From NCBI GenBank assembly GCA_028015205.1, contig CM051508.1, positions 13,782,001-13,846,000 on the forward strand: DNA of 64,000 nt, given 5' to 3'. The stretch comes from Mytilisepta virgata (taxonomy: Eukaryota > Mollusca > Bivalvia > Mytilida > Mytilidae). How positions within the stretch are numbered: the first letter of the stretch is position 1; each line of letters opens with the position of its first letter. The position numbers and the translations under genes are program-made. Below, in pieces: positions 46,802 to 57,519 of the stretch. Below the pieces are notes generated by a model that was given only the letters and a program-made list of their open reading frames with translations, was not told the origin of the DNA and ran no database searches.

Positions 46802-47061
46802 AAGGGATTAACCATTTGTTTTTTTATGGGGGTCGGAGGGGTGGGAGGGATGGGAGCAAGGATCAAATGTTTGATCCTGCCTATCTTTTTTTCATTTAAA
46901 CCAAAAAATGTTTGGATTGACACAGGTTCTGAATTTTTTTAACATCTACTTTGATCCTGTCTTTATTTGGCCAGAAATCCGGGTCTTGCCTTTTTATTTC
47001 AAATTTGATCCCAGCCCCCCCCCCCCCCCCCATAAAAATCAAATGGTTGCTCCCTTAATTC
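46802..47061. mobile_element. Foldback/MITE-type element with GGGAGCAACCATTTGATTTT ends
   Basis: The right end, ATCAAATGGTTGCTCCCTT, is the inverse of the left end, AAGGGATTAACCATTTG. The interior has GATCAAATGTTTGATCCTGC and TTTGATCCTGTCTTTATTTG. A poly-C/G stretch lies at each inner edge. A second full copy is at 60965-61236 and a partial one at 48752-48855. Confidence 0.8.
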
Positions 47062-47099
47062 GAATAAAGATATTCGTGTACAATCGAAAATAATCATTT

Positions 47100-47840
47100 T
47101 GGAATTTGAAAATTTGCTGTATGTAGCCTGACTTATTCCGTGTCCGTTTTTTTTAAATACACACGTACTTTTATTTCCGTAGTAAGATAATTAAATCAAG
47201 TGTAGAGACAGCAATTAATATAACATGACTGTTCAATATTACTGGTAATGTAGCTTCATTAATAGAAATTACTGACATTAAATGAGAAAAGTGATATATA
47301 ATGGCCATATTACTGAAGAAATTAACTTTAGCTGTAATCAAGTTTTATATAATTTGATGACCGATCAAATTCTATAAACGTTTATCAATGTATACGATTT
47401 TTGTCATTCTACGTTACAGCCTTTATCGTCGGACAGAACATCAACAAAGTAAACACTATCGCTTCAAACTGTGAAATCATTTGTAGATAAAACTGAAATT
47501 TTGCGATTAAAATATTTTTCCATTGCACGTCTGAACGCAGTATAAAACAGTATTTAAAGAAGCATTAATAAGTTTTATAAGTTATAAAATTTTTCCGATG
47601 CTGTCCGAATATAGTTTCGAATTTTGCCATTTGATCTTAAAGACTCTTGACTATGGTAAAAGCATGTACATTGTCAATTATTCCTTCAGTGATTGGACGA
47701 AAATTATTTGTCATATATAGCTCAAATCTGATCTTAATACAACAATAATACTATAAATAGAATTATGATATATAGCTATTGCTAACAAATAAAATACTCA
47801 ATTCTTATACCATCTTTCATGTTACGTGTATACACGAATT
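47100..47840. other. No gene recognised
   Basis: AT-rich sequence without supported features. Confidence 0.5.
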
Positions 47841-48242
47841 GAAGCAAGTTATTTCCCTTGCTCGGATGTTCTGGGACGTAGTACTGGTTCGCTGCAATGA
47901 ATGGTAAAGTATTAACTGTTTTTAAAACTTTGTTAATTTGCACGTATTGTTTGGTTTATATAAATTTTGGAACTACTTACGATCTTTTTGCTTCCAATAT
48001 ACTTGTAATCAAATTTGATTATCAATCTGGAAATATGTGTTTATGAAAGTAATAAAATATAAATTTGGGAACTACTTATGATCTTTTTGCTTCCAACATA
48101 CTTGTAATCAAACTTGATTATAAATCTGGAAATATGTGTTTATGAGAGAAATAAATAATTTCTATTTACTTCCTACTGGTTGCTCTGCACTGCAACGAAC
48201 CAGTACTACGTCCCAGCAAGGGAAATAACTTGCTTCAAATAA
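47840..48242. mobile_element. ~400-bp inverted-repeat element with internal tandem duplication
   Basis: The ends TTGAAGCAAGTTATTTCCCT and its inverse (AGGGAAATAACTTGCTTCAA) extend inward to GGGACGTAGTACTGGTTCG. The left arm has about 12 extra bases. The interior holds a ~100 bp direct duplication (47965-48060 and 48061-48157, CTTTTTGCTTCCAAYATACT). Confidence 0.8.
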
Positions 48243-48249
48243 AAATTTT

Positions 48250-50120
48250 AGAGTCAGAATGGTGATACCGGAAATGAGTTTCTGAAAAGGGCTAGTGTCT
48301 AGACCTTGCTGCCAAATTGTATTAAATTCCACAGGATTATAATGCCATACGAGACTGAAACCTTACCTCCTGTCACACCTGACATGGTGTTTCTATGGGA
48401 AAACGGCAACTAGCCCACAGCATTTCACGTAAAAAAGTACATCCTGTCGCACAGCTACCTATACTGTGGTCTACAAGACTACGAAAGCATATACAGTGTG
48501 CAGTTGTTCTCTTAGTTCATGTAAATAGCTAATCTCCTTTACAATAATTGAAATAATTTTAAAATGTTTATATTATTTACCAAGACACAAATTAATTTGA
48601 ACCAAAATCTATTAAAATATTAAAAGGTTTCTTTATCAAATGACTGTATTCAATTTATGATATAGATATATACTTACGTAAAAAAGATTTGAAATTTTGA
48701 AGTGTAAAATGGAAAGCCGGGATGACTTTAGGTGTGAAAAAATGCAGGACCTATTTCAATAAGGACTAAACTTTCCACGAAAAAAAAATAGGCAGGATCA
48801 AACATTTCATCGTATCCCCTCCATAAAATTAAGGGGTTGCTCCCTAAAAAAATCATCAAAGCAAAAAGGTAACAATTGTTTTTTTTTATTGCAGTCGAAT
48901 GTACAGTGATTTCGCCATTTACGAGTTGGCCTTTCTTTCTTCGTTTTTCTTCTCAATTCTGTAAGGTGCTTGCACGTAAACGTATGTGTTAATTCAAGTT
49001 AATCTTTTTTACCAATTTTTCTCTAATGTATTCTCATTGTCAGTGCAAGCATTTATTTTTTCAAAATACATTTCTATTTGATTCAAGATTATCGTTAAAC
49101 CTGGATGTTTTGGTAATTACATAGGCTAGTTTTTTCTTTATTTCTTTTGCCCTTAAAAAATCAAATGACTGTTCCTGAAAATCCAAGCAAAAACAGCAGG
49201 GGAAAATATTAGAATTATAAAATATATGGAACACAAAAGAAAAAAATACAGGTACTCCCGCAAAAAGTTCTTACAAACAACGACCCAAAATGCTGAACAG
49301 CAGGTTCAAATTCAAAACATTCAAAATATTAAAAGAAAAAAAAACATCTGAGGATAGAGCCTGTTTAAGATCCGCATTAGTTTCACGAAATGTCAGTATT
49401 CTTCAAGTTGTCAGTTAAAGCATCATCCTTTCGTACTGTCAAAAATGAGAACCAATTATGGGTAGGAAAATATGACACAACTAACATTGCTTTTTTGTAC
49501 TTAAGATCAGATTTAAATGCGGCATAATGTTTTTAACTAAAATATTACACTAAATGGAAAAAAAATCCCTCTATTTTACCAAATTTTAGGAGCGGGCGAA
49601 AATCTTCTGCTTCAAACTTTTGGGTTAAGTTATTTCCGGTGAAAAAGAAATGGTATTTACATTCATGATCTAATATGGTCAAGTTATCTGACAAAAAAAA
49701 AAAAAAAAAAACGGGGAAAATAAAAGAAGAAAAAAATTATGAAAATTGATACCGATAAACATGATTCCATATTAAAGTGTTCGACTTTCGTCCCAATAAA
49801 ACTATTGATGGACATACGTAATTACTACATTTTTATATTAACTTGTAGCAAACTGTCTATTATGAGCTGTTATATTGCCATGAACAGTTTATTTTACAAT
49901 GTGTCTGATTTTCCTCCGTCATGATGCCTTAAGTGACTTTAAGTGATCGGTTAATTAACACTTGCAGACCAATTTTGTTGTGGAGACATATTATTTGCTA
50001 TTTGACAGTGTCATTTAGAAAGGTCAAGAAAAGTAAACGGTTCTATTATTGAACTACAGTGTAACAAATGAGTTTTGGCTCTAGTAGATTATTATTATTT
50101 TTCCATCATGATCACCTTCC
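48250..50120. other. No gene recognised; partial repeat at 48752-48855
   Basis: Contains a partial copy of the GGGAGCAACC element (GGTTGCTCCCTAAAA at its end). Segment 49503-49612 resembles 51975-52082 (TAAAATATTRCAC, AATCCCT, GGGCGAA). No supported gene. Confidence 0.45.
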
Positions 50121-50129
50121 GGGTAAATG

Positions 50130-50292
50130 TACCATTCATCAGTTGTGCTGAAGACCTAAAATGTTGAAACCAAGACCAATAGATACAGAATGTTGAAGAG
50201 AAAATTCATAATATTCAAAAATGATAAAAAATAATTCAAAGTATCAATTCAGTGGGGCTATTATCAAAATACCAGCAACTGTAAATCACCCT
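50130..50292 (+). repeat. Partial copy of the TTCTTTGATACCA repeat family
   Basis: Shares the CATCAGTTGTGCTGA, AAAATGTTGAAACCAAGACC and ATCAAAATACCAGCAACTG blocks with 11636-11965 and 54605-54950. Confidence 0.65.
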
Positions 50293-50396
50293 TGTGGCAA
50301 AGTTCGTTTGTTGTATTAAAAATGCGCGTTAGATATTGTGATACATGTATAACGTAATAGAAAGTTTTACACAGAAAAAACCATTAACATGTAAGT

Positions 50397-51080
50397 GTTT
50401 TTATTACATTGAGTGTGGTGAAATACCGGGATGTCCGAGTGCAATCCAATCCGATAATTCACCTAGTGAAATGGAAAGTCATATTTCACTCTACGAAGTG
50501 ACGTAACAATAGCCGTCGCCAACGATGTTGCTATATAAACGTCGTCGCGTAGTTGCATAAAAACATAATCCCTCGTATTTTCTAGTTAAATTTTATGAAT
50601 ACACGGAATATGTCAATGTAATAAAAACAGAATAACTAATCTCGAAATTTGAATACCAAAGATCTACAACTGGTGACCGAACAACACTAATAATTCACTC
50701 GTGCGCTACGTGCACTCGTGAATTAATGTGTTGTTCGGTAACTCGTTGTAGATTTGTAGGTATTCGCATTTCAAGATTAGTTATACTATAATTATTACAC
50801 TGTAACGGTGATTTACCGTAATATCTGAGTGAAAGAAAATCTAGAAAATCACATGTGAAAAGAACAGCCTTTCTTTCACTCTAGAAAGTGACGTCACAAT
50901 TGCTGCTAAGATGCTAGATTCTGTACTATGTAATAAAAAGTATAACTATCACTGAATTGAAATACCAGAAATAAACAACTTGTGATCGCACAGCTGTAAA
51001 TAATTCGTGCGCGCCCTTACTACGTAGTTCGGTCACGCGTTGATTATTTCTGGTATTTGAATTCAGCGATTCTATAATAA
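50397..51080. repeat. Two tandem palindromic elements
   Basis: Each unit has a head (GTGAAATACCG or GTGATTTACCG, then a GAGTG stretch), a small hairpin of TTTCACTCTA type, GTGACGTCACAAT or GTGACGTAACAAT, and a large palindrome (50632-50785; 50940-51078). The arms of the first reach TCTCGAAATTTGAATACC and its inverse. The centres are CG-rich (CACTCGTGCGCTACGTGCAC). Confidence 0.75.
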
Positions 51081-51084
51081 CCCT

Positions 51085-52290
51085 TCAGTCAGTGTTTCTA
51101 CAGAGAAGTAACAGGTAACACATTAAATCGGCATACATATACTATATGTATACGAATACAACATTAGACACTCCACTTACAACTAATAACCACCAGGTTT
51201 AATTTAAACATATTTTATTTGCTATTATACAGCGAAAGGGATTGGGCACAGTTTCTGCAAGAATCTAAGTCATCTGTCGTACTTTTGGGTCAATCAGAAC
51301 AGATTCTGTATTAATTACATGGCAATTTATCATTCTTGTTTTGTTCAAATTACATGTATTTATACCACATTTCCACGTCGTTATCCATTCATATATACAA
51401 ATTGTCGCCATTTTCTTCTCAACTGTAATAAAAAATGATTAATTGCACGTATTTACTTAATACCTTAAACGAATAGATATCAATATGCATTAAACATAGA
51501 TTAGACCTTCTAAGGGGTTATCAGAAACCACGATTTTCTGAAATTGTAAGAAATAATCATTTTAATGTCGATATATTGCAAGATAAAACAATTTTAGTTT
51601 ATGTACTATAGAAGAATATAGAAAAAATATTAACATTCGGCTCAGAACTTTCATTAAAATAACTAGAGTACAGATATGCATAAACTACTGGAGTCCTAAA
51701 ATGTTTATTTTTTGTTAAGCCCTGATATGTCAAAATAATATGAATATGTTATTTCAAATAAGTTTTGAGTTCGCGCTTTAGTTTTCAGTGTTCTTTCTTT
51801 CTTTGTCTCTCATTCGGATTTCGTTTCTGGCATTGTTGGTTTGGTATCTTCTACACTTGATTTAGCTTTCTTATATTATATGAACATGTTATTTGGACTT
51901 TTTATGGCAAAAATAGGTGCAAGGGAGCGAATTTTTTATCTCATTTATTTTCTCTTGAGAAATTTTTTTCAGGCGAAGATCAAATGTACGTGCGGCACAA
52001 TTTTTTTAAAACTAAAATATTGCACAAAATGGAAGGAATCCCTTCTTTTTATCAAAGTTTAGGAACGGGCGAACACTTTTTATTTTTAATTTCTTTAAAA
52101 ATTAAGAATAGCGGGGGCATTTTCAGAATTTTTGCAAAATGAAGCGGCAATTTGTTTTCTTAAAATTTACAGTCTGAAAATCGGAGCGGCGATATCAAAA
52201 GAACACAAAATCAATTTGGTGTGGCCTTACAAATATGTTAGGTCCTGATATGTCAAAAATAGTATTAGTTCAAATAAGTTTTGAGAGTTC
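51085..52290. other. No gene recognised
   Basis: One frame at 51841-52062 (+) without support. Part (51975-52082) repeats 49503-49612. Confidence 0.45.
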
Positions 52291-52296
52291 ATTTAA

Positions 52297-52567
52297 GGTA
52301 TCCGGACCATAAATGACCACGTGATTATTTAAAAGTTCCCGGATGTTCCATACAACGCAATTGAAATGGCTTCGGTAATTATCAGCAAACTTCGGAAATG
52401 CCAATATAACTAACTTATTTTTACAGACTCTGCATATAAGCAACAAAGTGTGTTTCAACTTGAGAAAAATATATATACAAAATTCCAGCTTTAAACTGTT
52501 TGGTTCAGCCATTCACAGTCAAAAAGAGATACAATTTTCGATCATTATCTATTATGGTCCTGATACC
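52297..52567 (-). mobile_element. MITE with inverted ends, flanked by TTAA (second copy)
   Basis: Reverse-orientation sister of 3116-3384, also with TTAA on both sides (52293-52296, 52568-52571). Its right end has one mismatch (GGTCCTGATACC). Interior sequence agrees over nearly the full length. Confidence 0.8.
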
Positions 52568-52574
52568 TTAAAGT

Positions 52575-53765
52575 TCAGATAACGAATGTCAACAGTGCTT
52601 TAATCTACTTTTTATTCTTTAAGAAAACCAATAAATCTTCAATTTTCATAATTTTGCATAGCAATCGTCACGAATTACCGTAGGTGTATTATACAATAAT
52701 AAAATCCGTGCTGTATATCAAATCAAGTCCTAAAATGTTTAATTGTTGTTGAGTTCAGGCTAACAAAATGGGTGCGCCCACGATAATGACTAATATTTCA
52801 TACATCCCAATACCTCGTTGTACAATTATGTTACCCGGACCATCACTCATAATGAAAGTGCATGTATATTTTACTTCTTTTGGTTAGAAAATAAATTCAC
52901 CAAAACAAAAGGCACGCATTTCATCGATACATACATGTCTTGAAGTTGGTCATCAAGTTAGGACTACACGGAAGGTGTCTTAAGATGGTCTTAGGATCAT
53001 TACAGTGTCTTTATAGATCGACGAAATATTAAAATGATTTAACAACAATGTACATTCGATATATTTATAACAAGTATGCAAGATTTTATCCTTCAAACTT
53101 TTTATAACCGATACAGTGACAAATTGAACTCAACTCACTTGTAGAAAAAATGTAGTTATTATTTCATTCTTTTTTTTTTCATTTTGTGTATTTTAATTTT
53201 CATATGTATATTGGTGTCTAATAAATAGATTCTTTATAATTAATTTTCACTTTATTTTTTTTTCTTTTCACAAATTATCTAATTATCTACTTGGTATTCA
53301 TCAATATGTTTAGCTATTTCCTAAAAGTAAAATACCCACTGCATGTAAACAGTTATAATTTTTAATACCAACTATCAGATTTATTCACAAATGCACTGGT
53401 ACATCCATAGAGGATATTCACGAGATTGTAAAGTAAACAACTAAATGAATGAGAAGATGGGTACGCGTACATATAATGTTTTAATAGATATTATTTGTTC
53501 TTCAAAGGGAAAGTGCTCTAATGTTCCATCCGAGTCGAAAAGGACGTTTGACGTCAGAGGGCTGTTGGGACTGAGATTGTAGATAAAACAAAATTACGAG
53601 TATTTAAAAAAAACCCTGATAAACAACAAAGTGAAATTGAAAAATACCATAGCATGCTCATGTAGCATTATATCGCGGAATTTGTGAATTCTGGGACAAA
53701 ACATGATGCTATTATTATTTCCCTAGGTGATAGCGTGATAAATGCTTTTTCTCACTAAAAACAAT
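52575..53765. other. No gene recognised
   Basis: AT-rich with long T runs; nothing supported. Confidence 0.5.
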
Positions 53766-54001
53766 ATAATAAATATCATTTTAAATGATGAATATTTACT
53801 GTCGAAACAAATAAAGAGCTTATTTGGCAAAGATTACGAATTATAAAATGTAAGGAAAACATGATAAGTTAGATAAATGAGTTATTAGATTTAAAGCTTT
53901 ATAAAAAATGAATTGTCGGAATTTTTATAATTGGAAAAAAGAATTTTGCGTTTAATTTTACCAGAATATATCTGTTCTGAATAATTGAAATGTAAAATTT
54001 G

Positions 54002-54433
54002 TTCTCCTATTCTTGACGTGTTTAATCGGTGGGATAAAAATACATAATATCTTTAACCACTTCCGGGTGATTAAATTTCTACGTGGGAATTACCACCCTT
54101 TTTTTCTACAGTTATTGGAACGATAAACTAGAGAAGTCCCAAAATGACGTCTATGTAAACAAACTACATAGCAACGATATTTTCTTAGTGTTATTGGAAC
54201 GATAAACTAGAGAAGTCCCAAAATGGCGTCTATGTAAACAAACTACATAGCAACGATATTTTCTTGAGGTTTTTGTCGAAAATCATAGGAGAAACAGATT
54301 CTCCTTCAATTTACTCGTGAGTTATTAAATTTCTCCACCCTCAATAGCTAAAAGCTCGCGTGTTGAAAATCGAAAATTTAACTATCTCGGGTGGAGAAAT
54401 TCCATAACTCACTCGTACCTGAAGGATAATCTA
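54002..54433 (-). mobile_element. Foldback/MITE-type repeat with internal duplication
   Basis: Reverse-complement copy of 101-463. It differs by a ~78 bp tandem duplication (54112-54189 and 54190-54266, with the GATAAACTAGAGAAGTCCC and AACAAACTACATAGCAACG blocks). Inserted in one unit of a local tandem duplication (53.8-55.4 kb). Confidence 0.7.
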
Positions 54434-54604
54434 TATATAACTATTATTACAGTATCATATTATTTGGAATTTAATTTTGTGATCTGCCAAATTAGGTCAA
54501 ATGATCAAACAGTAAGACACTAATATCATAAATAGCCTAAGTGATGAATATTTACTGTCGAAACAAATCAGAATAAAGAGCTACTTTGGCAAACATTACG
54601 AATT

Positions 54605-54975
54605 ATAATATATTCTTTGATACCAATTGTGATGCACAAGATGTGCACATTTCGTCAATTTACGACTCATCAGTTGTGCTCAATGCCTAAAATGTGGAAA
54701 ATCAAACAGTAATCCAAAAAGCTGAAGAGCAAAGTGAAAAACGCCAACATGACCAAAAGGTGTAAAGACAAAACCATCTAGGGAAGGAGCTATACACGAG
54801 GGAGATACTCCTTAGTTTTCACTAATTCTACATTTTTGTAACAGTAAAGTTTAAGTATCAATTTCGGGCAAGTATCGAAATACTAGCAACTGAGCTGAGG
54901 ATACTCTCGAGGACTTGGAGTCCACCAGCAGAAGTATCGACTCAGTGGTAAAGATGCATTCTTTGATACCAATTT
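54605..54975 (+). repeat. TTCTTTGATACCA repeat, full copy plus restart
   Basis: Matches 11636-11965 over its length. Directly after its end, TTCTTTGATACCAATTTTAA (54959) repeats its own start (54614). This is either a 15-16 bp target-site duplication or the beginning of a second unit. Confidence 0.7.
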
Positions 54976-55399
54976 TAATACTAAAAAAATGAGATATATG
55001 AAGTTGATAATAAGTTGAATTAGAGGGATACATTTTTTTATTACTGTTTAAGAAAGGGCTGTCGCAAGAGGAAAGCTCGGAAAATGTTTTCGACTGCTTG
55101 AATTCTTTTTGATTGTTCCTATTAACGGAAAAAAGATTGGTTATATAGTGTTAAATTTTACCACATATATCTGTTCTGTCCTGAATAATTAAAAAATAGT
55201 GTATTTTATTACACTAATAATTATTATAATATCATATTTATTTGGTATTAATTTTGTCATCTGTCAAACCAGGTCACATAATCAAACATCATAAATATCC
55301 TTATCTTAAATGATGAATATTTACTGTCAAAACAAATTAGAATAAAGAATAGAGCTACTTTGCAAAAATTACAAATGATAAAAAGTGAGATATATGAAC

Positions 55400-56400
55400 C
55401 ATATAGTAATCTAGATGGACGAGTTGTGAAATTTGTTTAACAGCTCCATTGAAAAAATTATATCATATCTATTAAAGAGATGGGAATCTTTGTATCTTGC
55501 AAGTAGATTGTATTCAGGTCACTGTAAATTAATTCTCAGCTTCTTCATTCATTTAACTCAAATATTTCTGGTCCTTCTAGGGAACCTTTAGTTATACTTT
55601 TTTTTGTCAGACTTCGCATACGCAAAGGATATTGGCTATATGTTTGTACCTTTTTTCTCTACACTTTCATGTTCTATCGATAATTAGAGCATACTTATTT
55701 TATCATTCTGTTGAGAAATTTATTAAAAATGTATATATTAGGTCAGTTAACTTCTTTGAAATTAATGAAGTTACCAAATGGATACATGGCGCAATTGTTA
55801 CATACAATTATAAATAGCCTCCTTTGACCAATGGGGATAATTTTAATATTTTCCAGGTTAAATAAAAGTAAGGCAGATAACTGACTAATATTGATTTGAA
55901 AAAAAATCGCGCTTTTTCGTCATAATATAAAATAATAAAAAAAAACCTTGTGCTAAATGAGATGTACATGTATATATAAACATTTCAATTGACATTTTCC
56001 GTACTTTACTACGTGGTAATAAACTACAGATGTATGTGGATATTTTGTGTCAAACGTGACCAAACAGTAAATTTACTTCCTACGTTATTTTGATTTGAGA
56101 CGATTCATTTCACTGTAACAATAAGAGAAAAGAGAAATTGTATAGTTCATATAATTATTCTGAAATAATAACAAATTTCGCAAATAACTGCATTGGAATC
56201 TGGTAGATATATTATTCCCTAAGTGAAAGAAATCGGAAACGAGTCTTTCATAGCTCAATCATCTTTATCCAATTTAATGGTTATTTATTGTCAAATTGAA
56301 TAGTGATACGTGGAATCGCTTCTACCGATCACGAATGATTTTTGTGAAATGCATATCTACATGATTCAGCTGTGTGAATATTGCATAATACCTATTAATT
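55400..56400. other. No gene recognised
   Basis: AT-rich sequence; a 61-codon frame at 55632-55817 has no support. Confidence 0.5.
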
Positions 56401-56402
56401 AT

Positions 56403-56521
56403 GGACTTAATAAGAACAAAACATTATATATGGACCTGGTATATTGATATCGACCGAGGACTTTAGGTCGATATCATTCTACCAGGTCGATATATAATGT
56501 ATTGACCGAATTAAAAGTCCT
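56403..56521. repeat. Foldback repeat with ~54-bp arms
   Basis: The arms run from GGACTTAATAAGAAC / its inverse AATTAAAAGTCC, through ACATTATATATGGACCTGGT, to GATATCGACC, with only a ~10 bp centre (GAGGACTTTA). Confidence 0.85.
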
Positions 56522-56699
56522 TAATTGTTATATTACATATGCACTGTCTGTTTTCAATACTTCAACCCACCTCAGAACTTTCAAACCAAAATATGTAAAA
56601 TGTGCATTTTGATAGTTCTCAGCCTTCAGTAAAACAGGTGGACAGTGAAACAAAATGTTAAACAGATTTAATCAAAGAAAATTGACAAAATAACAATTT

Positions 56700-57015
56700 C
56701 ACAATATTAATAAATACGAACGAATCCAGATCTAATTTTAGTAATATGGAGTCAATACTCTTTTAGGAAGTCAATATCCTTTTACGAAGTGAATATCCTT
56801 TTACGAAGTCAATATCTTTTACAAGAGGTCAATACATGACATATCCTGGTAATCATGTCAACAAACTAAAACAGTTTGACAATATTAAGAAATTTTAAGA
56901 ACGAAGCCGGATTCAATTTTAGTAATATCGAGTCAATACTCTTTCATGGAGTCAATATCCTTTAACAAGAGGTCAATACATGAGATATCCTGGTAATCAT
57001 GTGACCAAACCAACG
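56700..57015 (+). repeat. ~190-bp tandem duplication with 18-bp sub-repeats
   Basis: TTTTAGTAATATGGAGTCAA...TACATGACATATCCTGGTAA occurs at 56736-56857 and again at 56918-57000. Inside the first copy, GAAGTCAATATCCTTTTAC is repeated three times. Confidence 0.75.
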
Positions 57016-57301
57016 AATGATAGTGGTATCGTCTGCGTATGGCTTTTACATTACCAAGTTGATAGAATACTCATGGGCATATGTAAAAAAGTGTATTGCA
57101 CGTGCTTTATGTTTTAATCTAGTGTTACATGGATAACTGTCTCCTTTACATTAACTGTACACCACTGTTTCTTCTGAAACCACTTTTTTGTTCACATCCA
57201 TGCGGATGTCATGCTGTTTCGTTGTTCTCGAGTTAACATTTTAGACTTAAAACTTTACATAAGAGTACTCAACCATTGTCCCTGTTTGTTTGTTGATTTC
57301 A

Positions 57302-57514
57302 GAAATTAACGTCACGATCAAAAGTTTAAATGGAATATGTTTTATATATCTTTATGTGGCGTTATTTACCTTGAACCCTGATATCTCAGATTTAATGTAT
57401 GACAAGTTATTTAACTTTCACGACATTGAGAGCAAAACGGAAAGGGAGCACAAATTGCAGTTACTTTTTGTATTATCAATATATCTCCAAGGGGTAATTC
57501 AAATGACACTATAA
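57302..57514 (+). other. Exon-like open frame, product unknown
   Basis: A good splice acceptor (TTTGTTGATTTCAG, ending near 57301) leads into about 70 open codons ending QGVIQMTL and TAA. The predicted segment is not low-complexity and contains IYLYVALFTLNPDISDLM and EREHKLQLLFVLSIYLQ. The latter loosely resembles a nuclear receptor ligand-binding fold, but I cannot confirm this. No partner exon was found nearby. It may be chance or a gene relic. Confidence 0.2.
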
Positions 57515-57519
57515 TTTGC

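Larger units (their letters stand above)
53770..55395 (+). repeat. Tandem duplication (~400-bp unit, about 2.3 copies) with different insertions
   Basis: GATGAATATTTACTGTCGAA starts units at 53787, 54543 and 55311. Unit 1 is interrupted by the foldback element at 54002-54433 and unit 2 by the TTCTTTGATACCA repeat at 54605-54975. Matching segments on either side include ATATATCTGTTCTG (53965; 55165) and ATCATATTATTTGGAATTAA-like sequence (54452; 55229). Confidence 0.7.
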
